Of a stretch of DNA of 64,000 bases, positions 23,979-33,060 are shown piece after piece. The stretch is from the NCBI GenBank assembly GCA_963605415.1, contig CAVCUL010000002.1, positions 62,001-126,000 on the forward strand. Reading direction: 5' to 3'. Numbering within the stretch: the stretch's first letter is position 1; each line of letters begins with the position of its first letter. Both the position numbers and the translations under genes were made by a program. This DNA comes from CAG-217 sp963605415. GTDB taxonomy: Bacteria > Bacillota > Clostridia > Oscillospirales > Acutalibacteraceae. The notes below the pieces were generated by a model. It was not told the origin of the DNA. It worked only from the letters and a program-made list of their open reading frames with translations, and ran no database searches.

Positions 23979-26205
23979 AAAATCTTTTCGTGCAGTCCTA
24001 AGCGTGATACTGGCGGTTGTGATTTGCGTTTGCACCTGTTCCAGCGCCTTTGCGGCAAGCACGGGCAAAAAGTATGTGAAAGAGGTTATCCTCAGCTACG
24101 GAAACACTGCCGAGGAAGCCAAAAAATGGCTCACGGATAACGACTACGAGGTACTTGATAATAACCTTAATGACGGCGCAGACGATACTTTCTCAACAAA
24201 GCGTGCAGTATATCTGGGCTACAAAACCACCGATAAGGCATCCGAAGCCATTACGGATATGAAAGTTATGAATATGAAGGGCGGCTACAGCATTCAGGAT
24301 TATCAAATGCTTCTTTCCGAGCAAAAGGATAATCTTAAAGTGTTCTTTGATAATTTCAAGGTTGCCGTTCAGGAATACCGTAATAACTACAATGCAGGTC
24401 AAGAGCGCGCAATTGCGGCTCATGATATGCTCAATATGCTTTATGACGATGATACCAAGCAAAGCCTCGGCGATCTTCTTCTCAACAGAGTAAGGGAAGA
24501 ATATACGGATAAGGAATACAATGCCTTGACCGATGAGGAAAAGGCCAAAGTTGCAGACATGACAACGATCCTGATGCAGGGCAGTGCAAATGCTGTGCTT
24601 GCCATGGAGCAGATTATTGCAACTGCAACTGATGAAAGTGATACGCCTTGGGCTAACAGATATCAAGAGGCAAAAACATATGATGAAATGCTTGACGACC
24701 TTGTTGATAATCAAGATTACACCGTTAATGAAGCCGAAAAAGAACTTGCTTCAAAATATGATGACGACGCTAAAAAAATTGCGGCAAATTTTGACAACTA
24801 TAAGGTCTATCTTGATAAATATATAAATGCCGATATTTCTTTTGAAAGTTCAGATACAGAAATAGAGGCTTATAAAAAAGCACACGAGGATTTTGATTTT
24901 TCCGAATGGTTCGCTGCAGGTACACAGTATGAAGCAATAAAGGTGCTAAAAAATGATGATGTCTCATTGTACGATTTAATCACCAGCAATGATTATGATG
25001 TTACGGGTGATGATATATATATGCTCTATCCACTTGTTTCTGTTTTGAGTGACGGTCAAAGAGCGTGTCTCGATTTTCTCCCAACATATCAACTTATGGC
25101 AATCGGACTCAATGATGACAAGACAATTGAAGCTGCAATGCAAGAATTAAATATAGATTCAATTGATACTTTAAAGAATGTTTCAATTTATGATGGCGTA
25201 GACCGCTCTGTATTTGGTGAAGATGTTGCTCTAACGGGTGATGCATACAAAATGCAGGCTTCTACTGGCGAGAACCCAACGGATAATTGGACGGATCATA
25301 TTTCAAAAACGACATATGCCTTATTTGCAAGTCTTTCAATTTCTACTATGTCAATGATTTTTTGTTGGACTAGAAGTTCACACTATTCAGCATTAGCAAA
25401 TGATATATCAGAAATGGGAACAAAATTAACGAATCTTTATGAGAAACAACAAAGTGCTTTAAATATTGGCGACAAAGTAAAAGCAAATGATTTAGAAGAC
25501 CAGTGGAACCAACTTCAAGGCAAATATCAAACAATGGCACAAACAGATGCAACAGGCTTAGCAAAATTTTTAAAATATGCCGGTATTGCTACAACCTGTA
25601 TAACAGCAGTGCTTTTAGGGTTTACAATTTGGAGCACATATCAAGATTTGAAAACATACTATAATGCAACCTACACACCTATTCCCTCCAACATGGTAAA
25701 CCAGGGCGTGAATGATAAGGACGAAAAAGTCTATACCTATTATAAGGCTGTCAAGTGTAATAGAGTGGCACAGAATATGGTCACGGATAATACAAAACTC
25801 CTGGGCGACTACGGCGACTTAAACGGTGATGTGGGCAAGCAGTGGGTAGCACTTTATACCACCACAGATTCCGCCGCAGGTGACCCGATTACAACTGACT
25901 TTGTTGTTCAGCAGGGCAATAGCAATGTTCCCGGCGACAGCACAGCGCTTTCAATCTTCTGCGAAAGTGTTGCACAGAACCTGACAAACAAAAAGGCAGG
26001 CTATACCTATGCCGATTCAAAGGACGGTATTTACCTTTTCTATGGCACAGATGAAAGCGCTTTTGCAGGCTCTGTGATTTCAGACGGCGGCTATTATGTG
26101 CTTGTGGGCGGTGCGTCAGCGCTGGTTGCGGCAGTCATTGCTTTCTTTGTGGGCAAAAATATAGGAAAAAAAGGCAAGAAAAAGGAGGAGCTTACTCATG
26201 CTTAA
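23971..26205 (+). CDS. Paralogue 5 of the array (744 aa)
   Basis: The shortest typical member; the reduction is in the loop between spans 1 and 2 (about 467-535), which here is a 68-residue helix (MGTKLTNLYEKQQSAL...). Signal peptide (CVCTCSSAFAAS), N-terminal module with YGNTAEEAKKWLTDNDYEVL, helical ectodomain, YPLVSVLSDGQRACLDFL, VSIYDGVDRSVFGEDVALTG, span 1 (about 447-466), span 2 (about 536-557), beta domain with DLNGDVGKQWVALYTTTD, span 3 (about 709-730) and tail GKKGKKKEELTHA. It starts in the 8-nt overlap ATGCTTAA. The first 60 codons match paralogue 7 closely as well as paralogue 4. Function unknown; surface exposure is inferred from the signal peptide and anchor. Confidence 0.87.
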   Translation: MLKKSFRAVLSVILAVVICVCTCSSAFAASTGKKYVKEVILSYGNTAEEAKKWLTDNDYEVLDNNLNDGADDTFSTKRAVYLGYKTTDKASEAITDMKVMNMKGGYSIQDYQMLLSEQKDNLKVFFDNFKVAVQEYRNNYNAGQERAIAAHDMLNMLYDDDTKQSLGDLLLNRVREEYTDKEYNALTDEEKAKVADMTTILMQGSANAVLAMEQIIATATDESDTPWANRYQEAKTYDEMLDDLVDNQDYTVNEAEKELASKYDDDAKKIAANFDNYKVYLDKYINADISFESSDTEIEAYKKAHEDFDFSEWFAAGTQYEAIKVLKNDDVSLYDLITSNDYDVTGDDIYMLYPLVSVLSDGQRACLDFLPTYQLMAIGLNDDKTIEAAMQELNIDSIDTLKNVSIYDGVDRSVFGEDVALTGDAYKMQASTGENPTDNWTDHISKTTYALFASLSISTMSMIFCWTRSSHYSALANDISEMGTKLTNLYEKQQSALNIGDKVKANDLEDQWNQLQGKYQTMAQTDATGLAKFLKYAGIATTCITAVLLGFTIWSTYQDLKTYYNATYTPIPSNMVNQGVNDKDEKVYTYYKAVKCNRVAQNMVTDNTKLLGDYGDLNGDVGKQWVALYTTTDSAAGDPITTDFVVQQGNSNVPGDSTALSIFCESVAQNLTNKKAGYTYADSKDGIYLFYGTDESAFAGSVISDGGYYVLVGGASALVAAVIAFFVGKNIGKKGKKKEELTHA

Positions 26206-28495
26206 AAAATCGCTTAGTGCAATCATAAGTATCGTGTTGGTACTCACATTGTGTATAGGCACTTGCTTCAGCGCCTTTGCGGCAACCTCGAACAGTGGCA
26301 AGTATATCAAAGAAGTCATTCTCAGCTACGGCAAAACTGCCGATGAAGCGAAAAAATGGCTTACCGATAACGATTATGAGGTGCTGGACAGCAATCTGAA
26401 CGACGGCGCGGACGATACATTTTCAACTAAGCGTGCCGTTTACCTTGGTTATAAGACTACCAACAAAGCTAGTGAAGCCATCACGGATATGAAGCTGATG
26501 AATATGAAAGGCGGCTACAGCGTTCAAGATTATCAGATGCTTCTTTCTGAGCAAAAGGATAACTTAAAGGTGTTCTTTGATAATTTCAAAGTAGCTGTGC
26601 AGGAATATCGTAATAATTATAAAGCAAAGCAAGAGCGTGCAATTGCCGCTCACGATATGCTCAATATGCTTTATGACGATGATACCAAGCAAAGCCTCGG
26701 CGATCTTCTTCTCAACAGAGTAAGGGAAGAATATACGGATAAGGAATACAATGCCTTGACCGATGAGGAAAAGGCCAAAGTTGCAGACATGACAACGATC
26801 CTGATGCAGGGCAGTGCAAATGCTGTGCTTGCCATGGAGCAAATTATCGCAACAGCAACTGACGAAAGTGCAACCCCTTGGACGAACAGATATCAAGAGG
26901 CAAAAACATATGATGAAATGATTGACGAACTTGTTGACAGTCAAGATTTCACCGCAAAAGAAGCTGAAAAAGAGCTTTCTTCAAAATATAATGATGACGC
27001 AAAAAAAATAGCTGTTAGTTTTCAAAACTACAAAGACTATATTGCTGAAAACACATTTGATGAAATATCGCTTAAAAGCACTGATGAAGAAATTGAGGCT
27101 TACCAAAAGGCGCATGAAGATTTTAACTATTCCGATTGGTGCGCGGCAGCTACACAGTGCGAAATTTTAAAATCTTTGAAAAATGACGATGTTTCACTTT
27201 ATGATTTGATTTTCAGTGATGATTATGATGTTGTAAACACGGACAAATATATGCTTTATCCGCTTGTTTCGGTTTTGAGTGACGGTCAAAGAGCATGCCT
27301 GGATTTCCTTTCTACATATCAGCTTATCGGTCTTGGCATTAATGACGATTCTGCGACTAAAGCAACAATGGATAATTTTGATATTATTTCGAGCAAGGAT
27401 ATGAGTCATATTTCAGTTTATGACGGTGTAGACAGAACAGTTTTCAGCGATGATGTTGCTCTTACGGGTGATGCATATAAACTGCAAGCATCGTCAGGCA
27501 AGAATGCAGTGGAAAATTGGAATGTGCCTATTTCCGTCACCAGCATCGTTTTGTTTAGTGCTCTCGTTGTTTCAACAGCAGCAACTGTTTTCAGCTGGGT
27601 ATACAGCTCGCACCTTAATTCGATTTTAAAAGATGCTGCCGAAGAACAGCGTTTATCACAATATTTAGTAAAAAAATCCGAAGAGTGCATTGACTCATGG
27701 AAGGTAACATTAGAAAACGCAAGGGAACTTGGCAATGAAACAACGGAGAAGGCAGCAACAACTGTAATCAATGACAAAAATAATGTACTTCAGCAACAGA
27801 TTGCCAGAAAAGACAATGCAATCAGCGCATATAATTCTGCAAGCACCTGGTCAAAGGTTATGAATTATGCAAAGATTGGTATGACTTGTGTTACCGCAGT
27901 GATTTTGGGATTCACAATTTGGAGCGCATATCAAGATTTGAATGAATATTACAATACAACCTTTACCCCCATTCCCTCCAATATGGTAAACCAGGGTGTG
28001 AATGATAAGGACGAAAAAGTTTATACATACTATAAGGCCGTCAAGTGTAATAGAGTGGCACAGAATATGGTCACAGACAGCACCAAGCTTCTGGGCGACT
28101 ACGGCGACTTAAACGGTGATGTGGGCAAGCAGTGGGTGGCTCTTTATACCACAACGGATTCTGCCGCCGGCGACCCGATTACCACGGATTTTAAGGTGCA
28201 GTACAAGGATACAAATGTTCCTGACGATCGCACGCCCCTGTCCATCTTCTGTGAAACTACGGTGCAAAACCTGACAAACAAAAAGGCAGGCTATACCTAT
28301 GCCGATTCAAAGGACGGTATTTACCTTTTCTATGGCACAGATGAAAGTGCTTTTGCAGGCTCTGTGATTTCAGACGGCGCATATTATGTGCTTGTGGGCG
28401 GCGGCTGTGCAATCGTTGCGGCGGTAATCGCATTCTTTGTGGGCAAAAATGCAGGCAAAAAAAGCAAAAAAGAGGATGTTGTTGTAAATGCTTAA
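26198..28495 (+). CDS. Paralogue 6 of the array, a clear mosaic (765 aa)
   Basis: Same layout as its neighbours, with spans at about 447-468, 557-578 and 730-751, a private loop (KDAAEEQRLSQYLVKKSEEC...) and tail GKKSKKEDVVVNA. AAGGAGG precedes the ATG by 8 nt. Its DNA is stitched from three neighbours: 26271-26661 is paralogue 3 (one mismatch noticed in 391 bp), 26655-26841 is paralogue 5 (187 bp), and 26849-26994 is paralogue 4 (146 bp). The middle is its own, and the end resembles paralogues 3-5 apart from DFKVQYKDTNVPDDRTPLS, which is like paralogue 9. This is direct evidence of recombination between array members. The 8-nt overlap ATGCTTAA links it to the next gene. Confidence 0.88.
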   Translation: MLKKSLSAIISIVLVLTLCIGTCFSAFAATSNSGKYIKEVILSYGKTADEAKKWLTDNDYEVLDSNLNDGADDTFSTKRAVYLGYKTTNKASEAITDMKLMNMKGGYSVQDYQMLLSEQKDNLKVFFDNFKVAVQEYRNNYKAKQERAIAAHDMLNMLYDDDTKQSLGDLLLNRVREEYTDKEYNALTDEEKAKVADMTTILMQGSANAVLAMEQIIATATDESATPWTNRYQEAKTYDEMIDELVDSQDFTAKEAEKELSSKYNDDAKKIAVSFQNYKDYIAENTFDEISLKSTDEEIEAYQKAHEDFNYSDWCAAATQCEILKSLKNDDVSLYDLIFSDDYDVVNTDKYMLYPLVSVLSDGQRACLDFLSTYQLIGLGINDDSATKATMDNFDIISSKDMSHISVYDGVDRTVFSDDVALTGDAYKLQASSGKNAVENWNVPISVTSIVLFSALVVSTAATVFSWVYSSHLNSILKDAAEEQRLSQYLVKKSEECIDSWKVTLENARELGNETTEKAATTVINDKNNVLQQQIARKDNAISAYNSASTWSKVMNYAKIGMTCVTAVILGFTIWSAYQDLNEYYNTTFTPIPSNMVNQGVNDKDEKVYTYYKAVKCNRVAQNMVTDSTKLLGDYGDLNGDVGKQWVALYTTTDSAAGDPITTDFKVQYKDTNVPDDRTPLSIFCETTVQNLTNKKAGYTYADSKDGIYLFYGTDESAFAGSVISDGAYYVLVGGGCAIVAAVIAFFVGKNAGKKSKKEDVVVNA

Positions 28496-30773
28496 AAAAT
28501 CTTTTCGTGCAGTCCTAAGCGTGATGCTGGCGGTTGTGATTTGCGTTTGCACCTGTTCCAGCGCCTTTGCGGCAAGCGCGGGCAAAAAGTATGTGAAAGA
28601 GGTTATCCTCAGCTACGGCGAAACAGAGGACGAAGCGAAAAAATGGCTTACAGATAATGATTATGAGGTTTTGGACAGTAATTTGAACGCAGGCGCAGAT
28701 TCAACATTATCAACCAAGCGCGCTGTGTATCTAGGCTATAAAACCACGGACAAAAAAGACGAAGCCATTACGGATATGAAGCTGATGAATATGAAGGGCG
28801 GCTACAGCATTCAGGATTATCAGATGCTTCTCCGTGCACAAAAGGACAACATTAAGGCTTTTTTCCAGGATTTTAAGGTAGCTGTTCAGGAATATCGCGA
28901 TAATTACAAGGCAGGGCAAGGGCGTGCTGTTGCGGCCCACGATATGCTCAATCTGCTTTATGACGACGATACAAAGCAAAACATCGGCGATCTTTTGCTC
29001 AATCGTGTAAGAGAAGAATATACCGATGAGGAATACAACGCCTTGTCCGCCCAGGAACAAGCCAAGGTGGGCGATATGACTACCATTCTGATGCAGGGTA
29101 ATGCAAATGCGGTCACCACCATTGAGCAGCTGATTGCAACGGCAACGGACGAAGGCGACACCCTCTGGACGGAAAGGTATCAAAAGGCACAAACCTACGA
29201 TGAAATGCTGGACAACCTGGTGGACAATCAGGATTATACCGTTAAAGAAGCAGAGAAAGAGCTGGCCGCAAAGTATGATGATGACGCAAAGCAAATTGCG
29301 GGGAATTTTGAAAGCTACAAAACCTATGTCAATGAAAATTATGTAAATTGCGGAATTACACTTGAAAGCACAGAGGCAGAAATCGAGGCATATCAAAAGG
29401 CAAATGAGGATTTTAATTTAGCCGATTGGCTTGCTCTTGGCACGCAGTACGAGCTACTTAAAACCTTGGTGAACGATGATATCTCCCTCCTTGATTTAAT
29501 TACAAGTGATGATTATGATGTTGTAAACGCTGACAGATATCTGCTCTACCCTCTTGTTTCTGTTTTGACCGCCGGTCAAAGAGCGTGTCTGGATTTCTTG
29601 CCCACATATCAGCTGTTGGCGCTGGGCATAAATGACGACAAAGCCGCAAAAGCGGGTGTGGAGCAGACCGGCTTGACTTCAAGCGATGTGCTGAATAACA
29701 TTTCTGTTTATGACGGTGTGGACCGCACAATTTTCAGCGGTGATGTTGCCATGACCGGGGATGCATATAAGCTTCAATCCTCTTCCGGCAAAAATCCCAC
29801 AGATGGTTGGACGGATTATATTTCAACCACCACAATCGTATCGCTCAGTTGTTTGGTGTTCAGTGCGGCTTCCATTGCTGCTGCGTGGAAATTAAGTTCC
29901 CACTTCAGCCAGATGGCCGAGCAGCTCAGCGGTAATATTAAAAATTGCGCAGATGAGATCGCAAATGGTTCATCAATTGTTGATGAATTAGAGCGGAAAA
30001 TAACGAGTCTTGAGTCAATCGATGTGAATTCCGACCGAAATGTGCAAAAACTATTTAACGATAAGATTGAAAAATTGCGTTCAGATCAAGAAGCAATGAT
30101 TAGTTCTTGTCGCACAGATACCACCTGGTCAAAGGTATTTCGGTACGCCGGCGTTGCAATGACTTGTATCACTATTGTGCTTTTGGTCACAACGATTTGG
30201 AGTACGGTCGATGATTTGATAGATTACTATAATGCTACATACACACCAATTCCGTCCAATATGGTCAACCAGGGCGTGAATGACGATGATGAAAAGGTCT
30301 ATACATATTATAAGGCGGTTAAGTGTAACAGAGTTGCACAGGGCATGGTAACGGATAAAACCGAGCTGCTCGGCGACAACGGCGATCTGAACGGCGATGT
30401 GGGCAAGCAGTGGATTGCCCTTTACACCACCAAGGATTCCGCAGCCGGCAATCCGGTCACGGTTAATTTCCGGGTACAGTATAATAATACGAAAATTCCG
30501 GGTAATCGCACGCCCCTTTCCATTTTCTGTGAAAGTGCTGCCCAAAATCTGACTGACGAGAAGGCCGGCTATACTTACAGCGATGATAAAAGCGGTATTT
30601 ATCTTTTCTACGGTACGGAAGAAAGCGCATTTGCAGGCTCTGTTGTTTCAGACGGCGGCTATTATGTGCTTGTAGGCGGCGGCTGTGCAATCGTTGCGGC
30701 GGTAATTGCATTCTTTGTTGGCAAAAATGCAGGCAAAAAAAGCAAAAAAGAGGAGAAGCTTGCTAATGTTTAA
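28488..30773 (+). CDS. Paralogue 7 of the array (761 aa)
   Basis: Signal peptide nearly identical to that of paralogue 5 (CVCTCSSAFAAS), N-terminal module with YGETEDEAKKWL and YLGYKTTDKKDEAITDM, helical ectodomain with LLYDDDTKQNIGDLLLNRV, YPLVSVLTAGQRACLDFL, ISVYDGVDRTIFSGDVAMTG, span 1 (about 447-467), private loop (NIKNCADEIANGSSIVDELE...), span 2 (about 553-574), beta domain, span 3 (about 725-746) and tail GKKSKKEEKLANV. Its DNA is less identical to the others than paralogues 3-6 are to each other, so it has escaped the latest exchanges. It overlaps the next gene in ATGTTTAA, with GAGGAG upstream as ribosome binding site. Confidence 0.87.
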   Translation: MLKKSFRAVLSVMLAVVICVCTCSSAFAASAGKKYVKEVILSYGETEDEAKKWLTDNDYEVLDSNLNAGADSTLSTKRAVYLGYKTTDKKDEAITDMKLMNMKGGYSIQDYQMLLRAQKDNIKAFFQDFKVAVQEYRDNYKAGQGRAVAAHDMLNLLYDDDTKQNIGDLLLNRVREEYTDEEYNALSAQEQAKVGDMTTILMQGNANAVTTIEQLIATATDEGDTLWTERYQKAQTYDEMLDNLVDNQDYTVKEAEKELAAKYDDDAKQIAGNFESYKTYVNENYVNCGITLESTEAEIEAYQKANEDFNLADWLALGTQYELLKTLVNDDISLLDLITSDDYDVVNADRYLLYPLVSVLTAGQRACLDFLPTYQLLALGINDDKAAKAGVEQTGLTSSDVLNNISVYDGVDRTIFSGDVAMTGDAYKLQSSSGKNPTDGWTDYISTTTIVSLSCLVFSAASIAAAWKLSSHFSQMAEQLSGNIKNCADEIANGSSIVDELERKITSLESIDVNSDRNVQKLFNDKIEKLRSDQEAMISSCRTDTTWSKVFRYAGVAMTCITIVLLVTTIWSTVDDLIDYYNATYTPIPSNMVNQGVNDDDEKVYTYYKAVKCNRVAQGMVTDKTELLGDNGDLNGDVGKQWIALYTTKDSAAGNPVTVNFRVQYNNTKIPGNRTPLSIFCESAAQNLTDEKAGYTYSDDKSGIYLFYGTEESAFAGSVVSDGGYYVLVGGGCAIVAAVIAFFVGKNAGKKSKKEEKLANV

Positions 30774-33060
30774 AAAATCACTCCGTGCAATCATAAGTAT
30801 TGTGTTGGCATTCACATTGTGCATAGGCACTTGCTCCAGCGCCTTTGCCGCAAGCTTTGGCAAAACGTATGTGAAAGAGGTTATCCTCAGCTACGGCAAA
30901 ACAGAGGATGAGGCCAAGCAATGGCTGCTGGACAATGATTATGAGGTTTTGGATAATAATCTCAACGAGGGTGCAGACGATACATTGTCCACCAAGCGTG
31001 CGGTTTATCTGGGCTATAAAACCACAGATAAAAAAGACGAAGCCATCACAGATATGAAGCTGATGAATATGAACGGCGGCTACAGTGTTCAGGATTATCA
31101 AATGCTTCTTGAAGAGCAAAAAAGCACGATTAAGCTGTTCTTTGATAACTTCAAGGTGGCTGTGCAGGAATACCGCGATAATTATAAGGCGGGGCAGCAG
31201 CGTGCAATTGCGGCCCACGATATGCTCAATATGCTTTATGACGACGATACAAAGCAAAACATCGGTGATCTTTTGCTCAATCGTGTGCGGGAAGAATATA
31301 CCGATGAGGAGTATAACACTTTATCTGCAGAGGAGCAGGCGAAGGTGGGCGACATGACCACCATCTTGATGCAGGGCAATGCCAATGCGGTGCAGGCGAT
31401 GGAGCAGATGATTGCAACCGCTACCGATGACAGCGACACCCCGTGGACCAACAGATATCAGAATGCCAAAACCTATGATGAAATGCTGGACGATCTGGTG
31501 GAGAATCAGGATTATACCGTAAAAGAAGCGGAGAAAGAGCTTGCCGCAAAGTATGATGACGACGCGAAAAAAATAGCGTCAAATTTTGAAAATTACAAAT
31601 CCTATGTTGCCCAAAACACAGTTGATGCTCTTTCGCTTACAAGCGCAGACGAAGAAATCGAAGCGTATCAAAAAGCACACGAGGATTTTAACTATGCCAA
31701 TTGGTATGCGGTTACCACGCAGTGTGCGGTTTTAAAAGCTTTAACCAATGATGATGTGACCCTTTACGATTTGATTTTTGGCGATGATTACGATGTGACG
31801 ATAGAAGACAGATATATGCTTTATCCGCTGGTATCTGTTTTAAGTAGCGGTCAAAGAGCGTGCTTGGATTTTCTTTCGGCATTTCAGCTTGTTAGTCTTG
31901 GCATCAACGACGATGCAACGACCAAAGCTGCAATGGAGCAGGTCAATTTTGCTACCAATGATGATTTGAATAATATTTCTATTTACGATGGCATTGACCG
32001 TTCGATTTTCGGCGGCGATATTGCCCTTACCAACGAGGCCTACAGGCTGCAGGCTTCATCCGGCAAGGATGTAACGGAAAATTGGTATTCTTCCATTTCT
32101 TCTACTTCTATTATTTTGTACGGTTCGTTTTTTGTTTCGGTAATTGCAACAGGGATTTCCTGGGCATACAGTTCTCACATCAGCAAAGTTGCCAGTGGTC
32201 TTAGGAGCAAAGTTTTAAAAGCATTTAATTATACCAAAGTGCGCAAAGAAATTATTACTGACAATGAACTGGGATTAGCAAGAGCGAAGGAGGCCCTGGA
32301 TCAAGACAGGATAAATTACCATTCAGGAAAAATCAATACAGCGAAAGAGGAACTGAGACAGGGCGTAGAACGAGAGGGCAAAGCACTTTCCGCTTATGAA
32401 TCGGCAAGCACATGGGCAAAGGTTATGAATGTTGCAAAGGTAGGTATGACCTGCGTTATGGCTGCGCTTATGGTTGCTTCGATTTGGAGCACGATTGTGG
32501 ATATTAAAGAATATTACAATGCAAAATTCACCCCGATTCCGTTAAATATGGTCAACCAGGGCGTGGATGAGAACGACGAAAAGGTATATACCTATTACAA
32601 AGCCGTTGCCTGCAACAGAGTGCAGCAAAATATGGTAACGGACAACAATCGGCTCCTTGGAAGTTTAGGCGACTTAAACGGTGATGTGGGCAAGCAGTGG
32701 GTTGCGCTTTATGTTACAACGGACCAGGAGGCCGGCGATCCGATTACCGATGATTTCCGGGTGCAGTACAATAATACAAAAATCCCGGATGAACGCATTC
32801 CACTTTCCATGTTCTCTGAAAGCACGGCACAAAATCTGACAAACGAAAAGTCCGGATATACGTACAGCGACGGAAAAAACGGGATTTATCTTTTCTACAC
32901 GGCAGATGAAAGCGCATTTGCAGGCTCTGTGATTTCAGACGGCGGATACTATGTGCTTGTTGGCGGTGCTTCGGCACTGGTTGCGGCAATTATTGCATTT
33001 TTCGCAGGCAAAAATGCAGGTAAAAAAAGCAAGAAAAAGGAGTGCGTTTCTCATGCTTAA
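30766..33060 (+). CDS. Paralogue 8 of the array (764 aa)
   Basis: The ATG at 30766 (MFKKSLRAIIS) restores the usual 8-nt overlap and follows GAGGAG by about 10 nt; an in-frame ATG at 30706 lies inside paralogue 7 and would add a hydrophilic stretch before the signal peptide. Signal peptide (CIGTCSSAFAAS), module YVKEVILSYGKTEDEAKQWL, helical ectodomain, YPLVSVLSSGQRACLDFL, ISIYDGIDRSIFGGDIALTN, span 1 (about 446-468), private basic loop (RSKVLKAFNYTKVRKEI...), span 2 (about 556-578), beta domain with DLNGDVGKQWVALYVTTD, span 3 (about 726-748) and tail GKKSKKKECVSHA. The tail gains a cysteine. Function unknown. Confidence 0.87.
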   Translation: MFKKSLRAIISIVLAFTLCIGTCSSAFAASFGKTYVKEVILSYGKTEDEAKQWLLDNDYEVLDNNLNEGADDTLSTKRAVYLGYKTTDKKDEAITDMKLMNMNGGYSVQDYQMLLEEQKSTIKLFFDNFKVAVQEYRDNYKAGQQRAIAAHDMLNMLYDDDTKQNIGDLLLNRVREEYTDEEYNTLSAEEQAKVGDMTTILMQGNANAVQAMEQMIATATDDSDTPWTNRYQNAKTYDEMLDDLVENQDYTVKEAEKELAAKYDDDAKKIASNFENYKSYVAQNTVDALSLTSADEEIEAYQKAHEDFNYANWYAVTTQCAVLKALTNDDVTLYDLIFGDDYDVTIEDRYMLYPLVSVLSSGQRACLDFLSAFQLVSLGINDDATTKAAMEQVNFATNDDLNNISIYDGIDRSIFGGDIALTNEAYRLQASSGKDVTENWYSSISSTSIILYGSFFVSVIATGISWAYSSHISKVASGLRSKVLKAFNYTKVRKEIITDNELGLARAKEALDQDRINYHSGKINTAKEELRQGVEREGKALSAYESASTWAKVMNVAKVGMTCVMAALMVASIWSTIVDIKEYYNAKFTPIPLNMVNQGVDENDEKVYTYYKAVACNRVQQNMVTDNNRLLGSLGDLNGDVGKQWVALYVTTDQEAGDPITDDFRVQYNNTKIPDERIPLSMFSESTAQNLTNEKSGYTYSDGKNGIYLFYTADESAFAGSVISDGGYYVLVGGASALVAAIIAFFAGKNAGKKSKKKECVSHA

